Source: Olsenella porci
GTDB taxonomy: Bacteria; Actinomycetota; Coriobacteriia; Coriobacteriales; Atopobiaceae
Length of the DNA stretch: 64,000 nucleotides
Direction of reading: 5' to 3'
Assembly (NCBI RefSeq): GCF_009695875.1
Contig: NZ_VUNC01000009.1
Coordinates: 25,320-89,319, forward strand
Shown here: positions 33,402 to 43,198 of the stretch, piece after piece
How positions within the stretch are numbered: the first letter of the stretch is position 1
Layout of the letters: each line of letters opens with the position of its first letter
Notes under the pieces: generated by a model
What the model was told of the DNA's origin: nothing
Seen by the model: only the letters and a program-made list of their open reading frames with translations
Databases searched by the model: none
Program-made: the position numbers and the translations under genes

Positions 33402-36302
33402 CTACTCCAGCCTCCCGACCCACTGGAGCAGGTCGTCGTAGTCAGCCACCTGGTGGTAGCGCACGTCGGACGTGCTCGCCTCGTAGGCCTAGCTCGCGTC
33501 GTCCGGCATGCGCGAGGTGAAGATGGCGGTGTCGTAGCTGCGGTCCGTCTCGTGGTACTCCACGTGCTTCACGACCATCGCGGCCTTCTCGGAGAGGATG
33601 TGCCCTCCGGCACGCTTGATGAACTCCTCGGGATTCACCCGGTAGAGCAAGAAGACCTGGGGCGATATGGCAGAGAGAATCCTCGCGGCGCTCGCCCGGG
33701 TGACCTGGGCCACCGAGGCGACCTCGCCCACCAGATCATAGGTCACCGCAACCGGAGCAGAGGCTTCATCCACGTCGTGGGTCTCGCTCCTCTGCGCGAC
33801 GAACGCCCTCCCGCTCGCAAGCTCATCGCGCCTCCCCTCGTCGCGCTGGGAGCCAGCGGTCATGGTGTACTGGAGCCGGCTCACGGCGAGGTCACTGTCG
33901 ATCCTCGCCACGGCCTTGCGCTCGAGCTCCGCGTCATCAAAGGATACGGTGTAGCTGTGCTTCCTGCTGATGCGGTCCCACAGTTCCTTGAGCTCGGTCC
34001 GTGCGAAGTTCTCCTGCACGATCGCGTTCTCGGTGACCTTCTCCTGGGCGCGCTGCACCATGCCGTCAGCGCATGCGGGTCGTAGACGCCGCGAATGAGC
34101 GCCTCGATTGCCTTGGCGTGCGCCTCGTCGCCGAGGCAATCGGGCAGCTCGTGCATGGCATTAGCCTGGAACTTCCCCTCCCCCACCATGGCCCGGAAGT
34201 CGTCGGAGGGCCGGTCGGCGTCGTCGAGGAAGCCGTTCTTCAGGAGGTACTTGTAGCTGGCATTGGAATCCGTTGCGGAGAAGCTAACCTCCTCGCCGTC
34301 CACCTCGAGCGTCTTTCCGCTGAAGAAGTCGATCTCGACCTTCTGCGACCGCTCGCGCAGCGTGCCCCTGATGTCGCTCTGCAGATCCCGCACGAAGGTC
34401 TCGTAGCTCTCCGAGGCGATGACCGTGAGAACGTTCACGCGCTGGACCTCGTCGGGCCCGAGGAGCTGGGCGTCCTGGCGCACGCCGTCCTGGTCAACGC
34501 AGAGGCGCATTCCGCGGCCGACCTCCTGGCGCTTGGCGGTCTCCGGCCCCGACTCCTTGAGCGTGCAGATCTGGAAGATGTTGGGGTTGTCCCAGCCCTC
34601 GCGCAGGGCCGAGTGGCTGAAGGCGAACCGCACGGGCTCGTCGAGCGAGAGCAGCCGCTCCTTGTCCTTGAGGATGAGGTCGTAGCCGCGCCGGGCGTCG
34701 TCGTTGATGCCGATGCCCTCTGCCGCCTCGGCCTTCTTCTCACGCCTTGACTCGACCGCGTGACCCTTCTTGTCGATGGAGAAGTACCCGTCGTGGACCT
34801 GGTGCGCCGTGTCGCGCCTCAGGTACTCCAGGTAGCTCGGGTCCGCGAGGTCGTCCGTCGTGGGGTGCGCAAGCCTGCCCGCAACGGCGGCGGCGTACTC
34901 CTCCTCGAAGACCTTCCCGTAGCCGACAATCGCGCCGTTGCCAGTCACGTCGCGGTACTTCGCGACCTCGTCGATGAAGAAGAGCGAGAGGCACTTGATG
35001 CCACGGCGGAAGAGCGCCTGCTCCTTCTCGAGGTGGCTCCGGATGGTCTCGCGTATCTGCACGCGCTGCATGTCCTCGAGGGCGGAGTCGTTGTAGACGG
35101 TGCCCCCATCGATCTCCACGCCGTTCAGCAACCGCACGTGTCCGGGACGGCCGTCCACGCCGGGTACGATGCCGTCGTTGCCGCCGACGATCTGATAGCC
35201 GCGATATGCCTCGAGCCTCGTCGAGCCAGAGACGTCGTAGATGCTGTCCCCCCTCGCCAAAGCGGCCCGTGGCCTTGCCCACCCTGCCTGAAGCCGACAT
35301 CCTCTTGTACTCTATGACCGCCACGGGCGGCCTGTTCTTGGTCACCAGGATCTGTCGGAGGAAGAGGTATGCATCCGTTCCCCGCATGTTCTTGAGCTTG
35401 AAGCCCTTGACCTCGATGCGCTTCACGAGACGCTGGTTGTAGGCGTCGAGTGCGTCGAGGGAGTAGACGAGGTCGTTCCTCTCGCGGTTGGTAGCAGAAT
35501 AACCCAGCACGAAGAGGGGCTTGAAGAGCGCGATGCCCCTCTGGGTGGCGGAGCCCCTCCTTCCCATCTTCTGTGGCTCGTCGAGGATCACGATGGGGCG
35601 CATGGCGGCAATCACGTCGATGGGGCGTCGGCTCCCGAAGTCATCGCGCTCGTCGAAGATGATGCGGGACGCCTTGTTCTTTGCGCCCTCCTTCATGGAG
35701 GTGTTGAATGCCTGCATGTTGATGATCATGCAGGAGACGTCCGAGGACTGCGCGAAGGAGTCCAGCTCGTTCAGCCGGTCAGAGTCATAGATGAAGGCAT
35801 TGACACGCTTGCCATACTGCTCGAAGAAGTGTTGCTCGGTGGACTCGAGCGACTTCTTCACGCCCTCGCGGATGGCGACGGAGGGCACAACGACGATGAA
35901 CTTGCACCAGCCGTAGCGCCGGTTGAGCTCCAGCATCGTCTTGGTGTAGACGTAGGTCTTGCCGGTGCCCGTCTCCATCTCCACGTCCAGGTGGCAGGCG
36001 ATCCCCGCCATGTCGCGGCAGGTGGTCTCGGACTCGTCGAGCTGGTTGCGACGCTCCACGCGGCGGATGTTGGAGAGAAGCTCGGACTCCGTGAGCCTCA
36101 CGGGTGCGTTGGCATAGCCCTCCTCCATGCCCTGCTGTAGGTCGCCGGCGCCAAACAACGCTCCCATGCCACCGCGAGCGGGCAGTGCCCCCAGGTCGCG
36201 CAGGTACGCCGCCGCACCCTGGTTGGGCTGCCCCTCGAAGGCGTCGCACACGGCATCCGTCGCGTCCGTCTGGTACTGCTGCACTTTGAACCTGAGCCTC
36301 AT
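33402..36302 (-). pseudogene. Type III restriction enzyme Res-like helicase, frameshifted and truncated
   Basis: The frame from ATG 36302 reads a type III Res helicase: QQYQTDATDAV, Walker A METGTGKTYVYTK, DEP-Q box VILDEPQKMG, SATNRERNDL. It shifts frame near 35260 and continues (DEVAKYRDV..., ALREGWDNPNIFQICTL, VGRGMRL). It shifts again near 34070 to ...ENFARTELKELWDRIS. A TAG at 33489-33491 then interrupts it, and it ends at 33402. Two frameshifts and an amber codon are seen. The C-terminal PD-(D/E)xK endonuclease domain is absent. The start overlaps the upstream regulator-like gene. No Mod subunit is nearby. Confidence 0.8.
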
Positions 36303-37051
36303 TGCCCATCACCATCCACAACCACCCAGGTACCTGCCTTCCGTGAACCCTCGCGTCTCACCAGGCCTGCTTGCTGAAGGTGCGCAAGCATGAGCGTCAC
36401 AGTGCTTCGTGACAGGCCGAAGGACTCCGCCATACGAGCCTGCGTGATGGAGGGGTCCTTCGCAAGCATTGCGAGAAGGGCTCTTTCCTCCGAGCTGACG
36501 CCCGTGTTATTGTCCGATTTATTGTCTTTATTGTCCGATTTATTGTCCGACGCCAGGCTGTTTGCGATCTTCCCAGGGGCGTCCGTGACGGCCTGTCCGT
36601 GGAGGTAGGCGCCGAACTGCTCAGCTGACGGGCGCCACATATTCACGCGCAGCATACCGTCGATGTCCAGGAACTCGGGAGCACGCAGTCCCCTCTCCCC
36701 GAGCTCATGCATGATCCTGGGAATGCCGCTCCCCCAGCCCTCGATAAGCCCCATGTAGAGGAATGCCTGCGCCAGCGCCTCGTTGCGGGGCCGCGACTGG
36801 CCTGACAAGGCCCTGTCGAGCGAGAAGCCCCTCACTATGCCTCCCGGGGAGCTCACCTCGAGGCGGTCGTCGTAGAGGGCGACCTGCACCGACGAGCGCT
36901 CCACGTACGAGCGGTGCACCACCGCGTTGGTGATGGCCTCACGGACGGACCACTCCGGCAGCTCGAAGACGTCCCTTCGAACCACGCCGCCAAGGTCCGC
37001 TCCCATGTTCATCTTCTCCAGCACGAACTGGTAGGCGCTTGCTTTCTCGTG
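36299..37051 (-). pseudogene. 5'-truncated AlbA/HATPase (RecG-like) regulator
   Basis: The frame holds a GHKL-type ATP-binding half (AITNAVVHRSYVERSSVQVA, DDRLEVSSPGG, NEALAQAFLYMGLIEGWGSG) of the HATPase_c_4 family. A C-terminal winged helix (ITQARMAESFGLSRSTVTL) follows, with an Asn/Lys/Asp-rich repeat (SDNKSDNKDNKSDN) between. The N-terminal AlbA DNA-binding domain is missing; an in-frame stop (TGA) lies just upstream. A GTG at 37024 could start a shortened protein. It overlaps the restriction helicase start. Such proteins are often regulators of toxin or defence operons. Confidence 0.65.
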
Positions 37052-37163
37052 TCAACACGTTCGTGGCGCACATTGCCACGTGCCCGCCCATAAGGCCCCT
37101 CATGTGTCCGGCGGGTCTGCGATAGTGTCACCCGTGACTAATCCGTACGCAGGGGGGAAGCGC

Positions 37164-38317
37164 ATGGCATTGAGCAAGAAGGCCGTCGAGGAGTTCGTAA
37201 GGCGCTGGACGGGCAAGGCACGAGGAGCAGGACAAGCACCTCTACTGGATTGGGCTCTTCCAGGACGTCCTGGAGCTTTCGGACGCGCTCGACCGCCTCA
37301 GGTTCGAGCAGCCCGTGCACGCCAAGGCCTCAGACCACCAGTGCTTCATCGACGTGCTCATCCCCACAGCCTCGGTCATCGTTGAACAGAAGGGCATAGG
37401 CCACGACCTCTCCAAGGCCGAAGTGCGCCAGGGCTGCCCCGTCACGCCTTCCCAGCTGGCGCTCGCCTACACGGAAGGGCTGCCTCTCTCCCAGATGCCC
37501 CACTACGTCATCGCCTCCAACTTCGCCGAGATGTGGGTCTATGACACCGAGCGCGACCCCCTCTGCAAGGGCGAGCCGCTGGTCATCGCGCTGGAGGACC
37601 TGCCCAAGAACCTCCCGGCCATCCAGTTTCTCGCAGGACGCGGCCAGGCGCCTGAAACCATCCAGAAGGCGGTCTTCGTCGAGGCGGAACGCATCATGGG
37701 CCGCATCCACGAGGCTGTGGCCAGGAGCTTTTCGAGGCAGCCGGCTTCGACCGCAACGACGAGACGATCCACCACGCCATCAGCGCCTTCTGCTGCCGCG
37801 TGATGTTCCTCATGTTCTGCGGGGAAGAGGCTGGGCTCATCCCGCAGAACGCCTTCCGCGACTACGCGCAGCACTTTCCGGCCAACTCGGCCGACTACCT
37901 CCGCAACGCCATGCGCGAGCTCTTCAAGTGGCTCGACACGCCGGACGATGCGCGCAATCCCTTCGTGAGCGACCTGCTCAAAGCCTTCCCCGACATGAAC
38001 GACGGTCTCTTCTCGGAGCGCACCGTCATCCCCACGCTCTCGGAGGTGCTGCGCACCACCATCATCGTGGAGGGCTGCCAAGAGTTCGACTGGTCCGAGG
38101 TCAACCCCACATCCATCTTCGAGGGGAGCCTCGGCCACGACCAGAGGCGGTCGGGCGGCATGCACTACACCAACCCCGAGAACATCCACAAGGTCATAGA
38201 CCCACTCTTCCTCGACAACCTCGAGGCCGCCTTCGCGGAGGCCTGTGCCAAGCCCCTCGCGGGCGGCGCCCACACCAAGGCGCTCGAGGACCTGCACAAG
38301 AGACTCGGCAGACTTTA
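37164..38317 (+). pseudogene. 5' part of a class I DNA methyltransferase gene, frameshifted and interrupted
   Basis: ATG 37164 follows AGGGGGG. The first 20 codons are followed by a frameshift (near 37218), then FQDVLELSDALDRLRFEQPV...DVLIPTASVIVEQKG, the N-terminal part of a type IIG/BREX-like methyltransferase. A second frameshift lies near 37740. The rest (MFLMFCGEEAGLIP..., ENIHKVIDPLFLDNLE...) runs to LHKRLGRL, where the catalytic DPACGSGNFF should come next. That part lies at 42028, beyond an inserted element. Confidence 0.75.
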
Positions 38318-38405
38318 ATACAATGTAATTATTCCCAAGAAGCCGCCGCTTAGGGGTGCAAGGCTCCCAAGTCGGGCGCAAATCGGAATTTCCAAGGGCG
38401 GGATC

Positions 38406-39314
38406 ATGACGTTTCAATTACTAAGATACATAGTCGCTATCGCGGAAATCGGTTCAATTACCGAGGCGGCAAAGCAGCTACATATATCACAGCCCAGCTT
38501 GTCGGCGGCATTGAAAGAAGCGGAACGGGAAGTTGGGTTCGAGATATTCACAAGAAGCCGCAGCGGTGTCGCGTTGACGAAGGAGGGCGTAGAATTCCTT
38601 GGATATGCGAGACAGGTGATTCATGAGATGAATCTTCTGGAAGACCGCTTCATATTGAGCAAACCCGAGAAACAGCGCTTCTGCGTATCGACCCAGCATT
38701 ACACCTTCACGGCAAACGCGTTCGTCGAGATGGTTCAGATGTTCGGGCAGGAACGATTCGAGTTCGTCCTCAACGAAACCCAGACTCACCAGATACTGGA
38801 GGATGTGAAGAATCGCTTTTGCGATCTGGGCATCATATATCTGTGCGATAGAAACGAGACATTCCTGCGGAAGACAATGGACGAAATGGGCCTGAGCTTC
38901 CATGAACTGTTCTCTGCTTCTCCGCATGTCTTTCTCCGGGCAAAGCACCCCCTGGCCGGAAATGAGTCCGTCACGCTGAAAGACCTGCAGCCATATCCGA
39001 GGTTGAATTTCCTTCAGGGAAGCTACGAATCGGCCGATTTTTCCGAGGAGCCGTTCAGCACCGAGCTGTCGGAAAAGGAGATTCGCGTCAGCGACCGAGC
39101 CGCCATCGTCAATCTGATGATCGGACTCGATGGATACACCATATCGAGCGGAATATTTCCGAAATTCCTGCAGGGACGGCAGATTGTCTCGGTGCCACTT
39201 GCGGAGAAGGAGAAGATGCGCATCGGATATGTGCTTTGCAAGGGACAGGGTCTGTCAGAGCTTGGGTCGATCTACGTGGACGCGTTAAAGAAGTTCGCTC
39301 CGCAACATGCATAG
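38406..39314 (+). CDS. LysR-family transcriptional regulator
   Basis: Regulator of 302 residues, normal length. The N-terminal winged helix is MTFQLLRYIVAIAEIGSITE and AAKQLHISQPSLSAALKEAE; the C-terminal two thirds is a substrate-binding effector domain. It is transcribed in the same direction as the LysE gene 94 bases downstream, so it may control it. The base composition is lower in GC than the flanks, suggesting origin in another genus. It is cargo of the inserted element. Confidence 0.9.
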   Translation: MTFQLLRYIVAIAEIGSITEAAKQLHISQPSLSAALKEAEREVGFEIFTRSRSGVALTKEGVEFLGYARQVIHEMNLLEDRFILSKPEKQRFCVSTQHYTFTANAFVEMVQMFGQERFEFVLNETQTHQILEDVKNRFCDLGIIYLCDRNETFLRKTMDEMGLSFHELFSASPHVFLRAKHPLAGNESVTLKDLQPYPRLNFLQGSYESADFSEEPFSTELSEKEIRVSDRAAIVNLMIGLDGYTISSGIFPKFLQGRQIVSVPLAEKEKMRIGYVLCKGQGLSELGSIYVDALKKFAPQHA

Positions 39315-39408
39315 TCTATAACTATGGTTAAGCATATAAAATACGTGTTATCTATAGGTCTCCATTTTGCAGCATGATGATATCACCGCCGCGAAAGGAG
39401 ATCTCGTC

Positions 39409-39996
39409 ATGTCGGGATATGTGCTCGCTTTTTTCTTCGTCTATGCGATCGTGAATGCATTTACGCCGGGACCGGGAAATATATTGGCGCTCAATACAGC
39501 GACCAATTACGGGTGGCAGAAAGGGAAGCCGCTCTTTTGGGGAATATTCGCTGGGTACTATGTGGTTCAGATCGTTTGCGCCGTTTTCGTGTACGGAGTA
39601 GGGGCATTTCTTCCTGATGCCTTGCAGGTCATGAAGTATGCCGGAGCCGCCTATATCCTTTGGCTTGCGATCCACGTTGCCACAAGCAAGCCCGAGATCG
39701 GCGAAGGGCAGGGGTCCGCATCTTTCATGAAAGGATTCCTGCTGCAATTCGTGAACATCAAAATATACATGTTCGGAATCACAGCGCTGACAGGGTTTGT
39801 CACTCCATACAGCAAGGCATTGTGGACTCTGATGGGGTTTGAGCTTCTAATCGCAACGATCGGGACGATTGCAACTTCAACTTGGATTGGCGCCGGGCTT
39901 CTGATGCAGAAATTCTATGTTGAGCACTACCGGATTATCAATATCATCCTGGCACTAACATTACTGGAATGCATATGGAGTATGCTGCAAGTTTAA
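39409..39996 (+). CDS. LysE/RhtB-family amino-acid exporter
   Basis: Membrane protein of 195 residues from ATG 39409 with AAAGGAGAT upstream; a longer frame from 39367 has no RBS. Six hydrophobic segments are visible. The first holds FTPGPGNILALNTATNYGWQ, the GPxN family signature for amino-acid efflux. The LysR gene upstream and this exporter make a typical regulator/exporter pair. It is probably an amino-acid or homoserine-lactone-like exporter; substrate is not known. Confidence 0.9.
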   Translation: MSGYVLAFFFVYAIVNAFTPGPGNILALNTATNYGWQKGKPLFWGIFAGYYVVQIVCAVFVYGVGAFLPDALQVMKYAGAAYILWLAIHVATSKPEIGEGQGSASFMKGFLLQFVNIKIYMFGITALTGFVTPYSKALWTLMGFELLIATIGTIATSTWIGAGLLMQKFYVEHYRIINIILALTLLECIWSMLQV

Positions 39997-40012
39997 ATTC
40001 TAATTTGTGTAG

Positions 40013-40171
40013 ATAAAGAAGATCAAAGATAAGCAGTACGTAGAATATGGGCAGTATCGGAAAGACAGAGACAGTGGGCACATCCTGACGCCGGACGGCC
40101 TCCGTTTCATGTGCGCTTCACACGACTACGACCCGGAGGCGATCGGCAGGCACTTCCTCGAGGTTCTGTAG
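40013..40171 (+). pseudogene. Short orphan frame, about 52 residues
   Basis: A frame without start codon reads IKKIKDKQYVEYGQYRKDRD and LTPDGLRFMCASHDYDPEAI, ending at TAG 40169-40171. It opposes and overlaps the 3' end of the recombinase. The pattern looks like a small protein found next to resolvases in mobile elements, but I cannot name it. It lacks an initiation codon, so it is likely truncated. Confidence 0.4.
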
Positions 40172-41745
40172 AAGGTCTGCCCACCGGACAGGGAGCCGGT
40201 CGTGGCGGATGACGATGGGTGAGGCGATCCGAATGGGTCGCCTTTTCTGCGCTCTGATTTCCTGTCCGTTCTTGAAGGTGACGCATCTGTCATCTGCGCC
40301 GTAGACCGTGACGTGGTCGACGAGGCTGCAGAAAGCCTCGGGGTCGAATTTCGTGATGACGGAGTCCTGTCGCTTGAGGTCTTCGAGGAAGGTCTCGATG
40401 GTCTCCCGTACGAGCACGCGCAGCTCGATCTTCTCAGCGGTCTTGCCGAACGCGGCCTTGGCGGTCTCGAAGCGGCTGACCAGCTCGTCATATCGCCTCT
40501 GGTACTCGCCTTGATCCTGCGCCTTGCGGGCGTTCTAAGCGATGAGCTGGTCGATGAGTCCCGATGCTACGTTCATCTCCTCCTCGAGGATCGTGCGCTC
40601 CTTTTCGAGGGCGTCCGTAGAGTAGAGCTTCCGTTTGATCTTCTGGAAGTTGCGGTAGACGATGTCCCTGTTCTCTACGAGCCGGTTCAGGGCGGATAGG
40701 AAAGGAGGCCTCGATCTGCGTGTCCGTCAGGTGGGCGTTTCCGCATCTTTCGCCGCCGTCGTTCTTACGGTTACATTGCCAGACCGTCCGCTTGTACTTG
40801 CTGTTGGAGTGCCAGATCTTCGAGCCGAACAGGCTCCCGCAGCATCCGCAGTAGACCTTCCCGGAGAAGAGGTGCACGCCGCTGTGGCGGTTCCTTCCGG
40901 GGGTGCGTCGCTTCATCTCGCGCTGCACCGCGTCGAAGACCTCCGGGCCGACGATCGCCTCGTGGTTGTTCGAGACGTAGTGCTGGGGTATCTCGCCCGT
41001 GTTGGGCACCTGCCTCTTCGTTAGGAAGTCCTCGATGTAGCTCTTCTGAAGCAGTGCGTCGCCCTTGTGCTTCTCGTTGGTGAGGATGCTCTTCATGCCC
41101 CCGGCGTTCCACCGGTAGTCGCCAGGTGGTGCCCGGTGGCCTTCCTCCATGAGCTTCGTCGCGATGCCGTAGGGTGTCATGCCCCTGAGGAAGAGTGCGT
41201 AGATCCTGCGGACGGTGACGGCCTGCTCCTCGTTGACCACGAGGTTGCCATCCTCGCCGCGCTCGTATCCGAGGAAGCGCGAGAAGAGCACCGTGACCTT
41301 GCCGTCGGCGAATCGCTTACGCTGACCCCACGTGCAGTTCTCCGATATCGAGCGGCTCTCCCCCCTGCGCGAAGCTCGACATGATTGTGATGAGCGGCTC
41401 GCCCTTGGGGTCGAACGTCCAGATGTTCTCTTTCTCGAAGTAGGCCTCGTTTCCGTGCTCCTTGAGCTCGCGTATGGTGGTGAGGCTGTCCACGGTGTTG
41501 CTCGCGAAGCGGCTGACCGGCTTCATGAAGATGAGGTCGATCTTGCCGTCGAGCGCATCGTCGACCATAGACTTGAAGTCCTCGCGCCGCTTGGTGCTCG
41601 TACCGGTTATTCCCTCGTCGGTGTAGACCTTGACGAACTCCCAGTCGTCGAGTTTCTTGATGTAGTTGGTGTAGTAGTCCACCTGAGCCTCGTAGCTTGT
41701 GAACTGCTCGTCCTTGTCGGTGGACACCCTCGCGTAATCGGCCAC
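40118..41745 (-). pseudogene. Large serine recombinase, multiply broken
   Basis: The N-terminal catalytic domain reads ADYARVSTDKDEQ (catalytic Ser), then VYTDEGITGTSTKRREDF and FMKPVSRFASN. A one-base insertion in a G-run near 41355 ruins the frame; the correct frame continues SFAQEESRSISENCTWGQRK. The zinc-ribbon domain (VYCGCCGSLF ... CNRKNDGGERC) follows. Another extra C lies near 40700, and a TAG interrupts the coiled coil near 40537. The last frame ends LVDHVTVYG...FKNGQEIRA. Three or more lesions make it non-functional. It presumably moved the element into the methyltransferase gene. Confidence 0.85.
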
Positions 41746-42027
41746 CTTGCGCCTCTCCCTGCTCCCTATTGAGAAGCGGAGTAGCGGTTCAGGGTCGCGG
41801 GATCGCCGTTACTTTCCTTTTCGCCAATTGGCTCCACGCTCCTTCGGGCTACCGAGGGGGGTGCAAAACAGATAACGACGATGCGGGCAGAAAGACTGCG
41901 AGCAAGAGAATATGGCAATCTGGTACTTACCGGAGGTATGACAAGAAGCCGAAAATGCCGTGTTTACAGGCGGTTTCGAGACTTCTCTCCTTGTGCTGCC
42001 CAAACAGCGGATTGTATCAAAGTCGGT

Positions 42028-42360
42028 CGATTGTTAGACCCGGCCTGCGGCAGCGGCAACTTCTTCACCAAGAGCTACCAGTGCCTGCGCAGGCTCGACA
42101 ACCACGTCCTCATCGAGCTCTCCAAGGACGGCCAAATCTCCTTCGACATCGAGGGCACCGGGGAGGACCAGGTCAAGGTCACCCTCGCAAACTTCCACGA
42201 CATCGAGATCAACGACTTTGCCTACGCGGTCGCGCGCACCGCCCTCTGGATCGCCGAGAAGCAGGCGGACGCCGATACCGCGAGCATCGTTCACCACGTC
42301 TACCAGACGCTTCCCCTCACCGACTACGGCAACATACGCCAAGGAAACGCACTGCGGCTC
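42028..42360 (+). pseudogene. 3' part of the interrupted methyltransferase gene
   Basis: RLLDPACGSGNFFTKSYQCL is the SAM-binding motif I, and the rest continues IELSKDGQISFDIEG...FHDIEINDFAYAVARTALWI. It stops being methyltransferase-like after IRQGNALRL, so the target-recognition half is also missing. Joined to the 37164-38317 fragment, it gives about half of a type IIG-like enzyme. Confidence 0.75.
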
Positions 42361-42421
42361 ATGGGGTTCCAGGACAGTGACAGGCTGAGCTCCTCCACAT
42401 GGGCACGCACCAGATATCAGA

Positions 42422-42748
42422 CCTCAGGCGCTCTCGGAGGAATCGGTGAGGCAGACCCTCATGAGCCTCACGAGACGCAGGTACCTCCTGAGGGACGGGC
42501 ACGAGATGCCAATACTCCGGATGCTGGAGCACGCGGCGAGGGGCAGGCCGTCCACCTACGACCTTGGAGTCGCACGCGAGGAGAGTGTCGACTCCCACAA
42601 GGTCGTCTCACCAAATGAGGCAGAGGAGCTGCGTCAGTCCGGCAGGGTCATCGCGTGTGACGCAGGTCACGCATCAAGAATTGAGAATCTAAAAACCCAT
42701 AGGGTGGGAGCCATGCTTTCCTATAATGCGCGACCCCCGACCGCATAA
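42422..42748 (+). pseudogene. Winged-helix fragment
   Basis: The frame reads ALSEESVRQTLMSLTRRRYL, LRDGHEMPILRMLEHAARGR and PSTYDLGVAREESVD. The first part looks like a winged helix-turn-helix, with PSTYDL as its wing. There is no start codon with an RBS. It follows the methyltransferase remnant after a break. Function unknown. Confidence 0.4.
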
Positions 42749-42888
42749 TCCACACCGCGACTCGGCAGCCGAAAACGTCGCGCCCGATCTGTCGACCGCG
42801 GATTACGGGGCTTCAAAGCACCGACCTTTATGCAAGCCCACCATACCAGCCACCGCTTGCCGATTCGCGTTTTGGTGCAAGAAAGAAA

Positions 42889-42919
42889 AAGGTCAGAGGC
42901 TTAAGCCTCTGACCTGCTG
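42889..42919 (-). terminator. tRNA transcript terminator
   Basis: On the minus strand AGGTCAGAGGCTT pairs with AAGCCTCTGACCT, then TTTTTC. It follows the tRNA CCA end by a few bases. Confidence 0.85.
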
Positions 42920-42924
42920 TTTTC

Positions 42925-42967
42925 TGGTCGGGTGGACTGGATTCGAACCAGCGACCCCTTGACCCCC
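42925..42967 (-). tRNA. tRNA 3' half (probably tRNA-Pro), attachment site of the integrated element
   Basis: The minus strand reads ...CAAGGGGTCGC, TGGTTCGAATCCA, GTCCACCCGACCA: part of an anticodon stem, T-arm, acceptor strand and CCA. The 5' half is absent and the sequence diverges in the anticodon loop (TGGGGGT). Pro is suggested by G-rich loop bases. This is the attL/attR of an element whose integrase starts 230 bases away. Confidence 0.75.
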
Positions 42968-43099
42968 AGGGCGCAATCCTTGATGAATGTCAATAGACAA
43001 CAAAGGACATTACTTCCACAAATTGTGCTGTTTAACTGGGCATTTGCCGACCTTGGCGAACATGAGGCGACCACAGCCCCCAACATGTAAAGTCGTCCG

Positions 43100-43150
43100 C
43101 AGTACGCAAATAGTACGCCACGTACTATCCACGTACTACACGTACTACGA
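43100..43150. repeat. Arm-type repeats next to the integrase
   Basis: AGTACGC occurs twice and ACGTACTA three times in 50 bases, between the tRNA half and the integrase. Clusters like this are integrase arm sites or excisionase sites; function is inferred. Confidence 0.55.
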
Positions 43151-43198
43151 CTGCCGAGGACAGGCGTTTCAGAGGTTCAATCGTTGATGGAGGGCACG

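Larger units (their letters stand above)
38318..42027. mobile_element. 3.7-kb element inserted in the methyltransferase gene
   Basis: The gene 5' part ends in ...LGRL at 38317 and the 3' part starts RLLDPACGSGN at 42028. The 3.7 kb between them holds a LysR regulator, a LysE exporter, a short orphan frame and a large serine recombinase (pseudogene). The LysR/LysE part is clearly less GC-rich than its surroundings. Exact ends and the target duplication cannot be set from this copy. Confidence 0.75.
42760..43098. other. Boundary of the integrated element
   Basis: Contains no gene. The left part is chromosomal and runs into the tRNA terminator and the tRNA 3' half. From about 42968 rightward the DNA belongs to the integrated element, upstream of its integrase. 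Confidence 0.6.

Noticed and set aside
42925..43000. Complete tRNA gene
   Set aside because: Only the 3' half from the anticodon loop onward is present; no D-arm or 5' acceptor strand follows.
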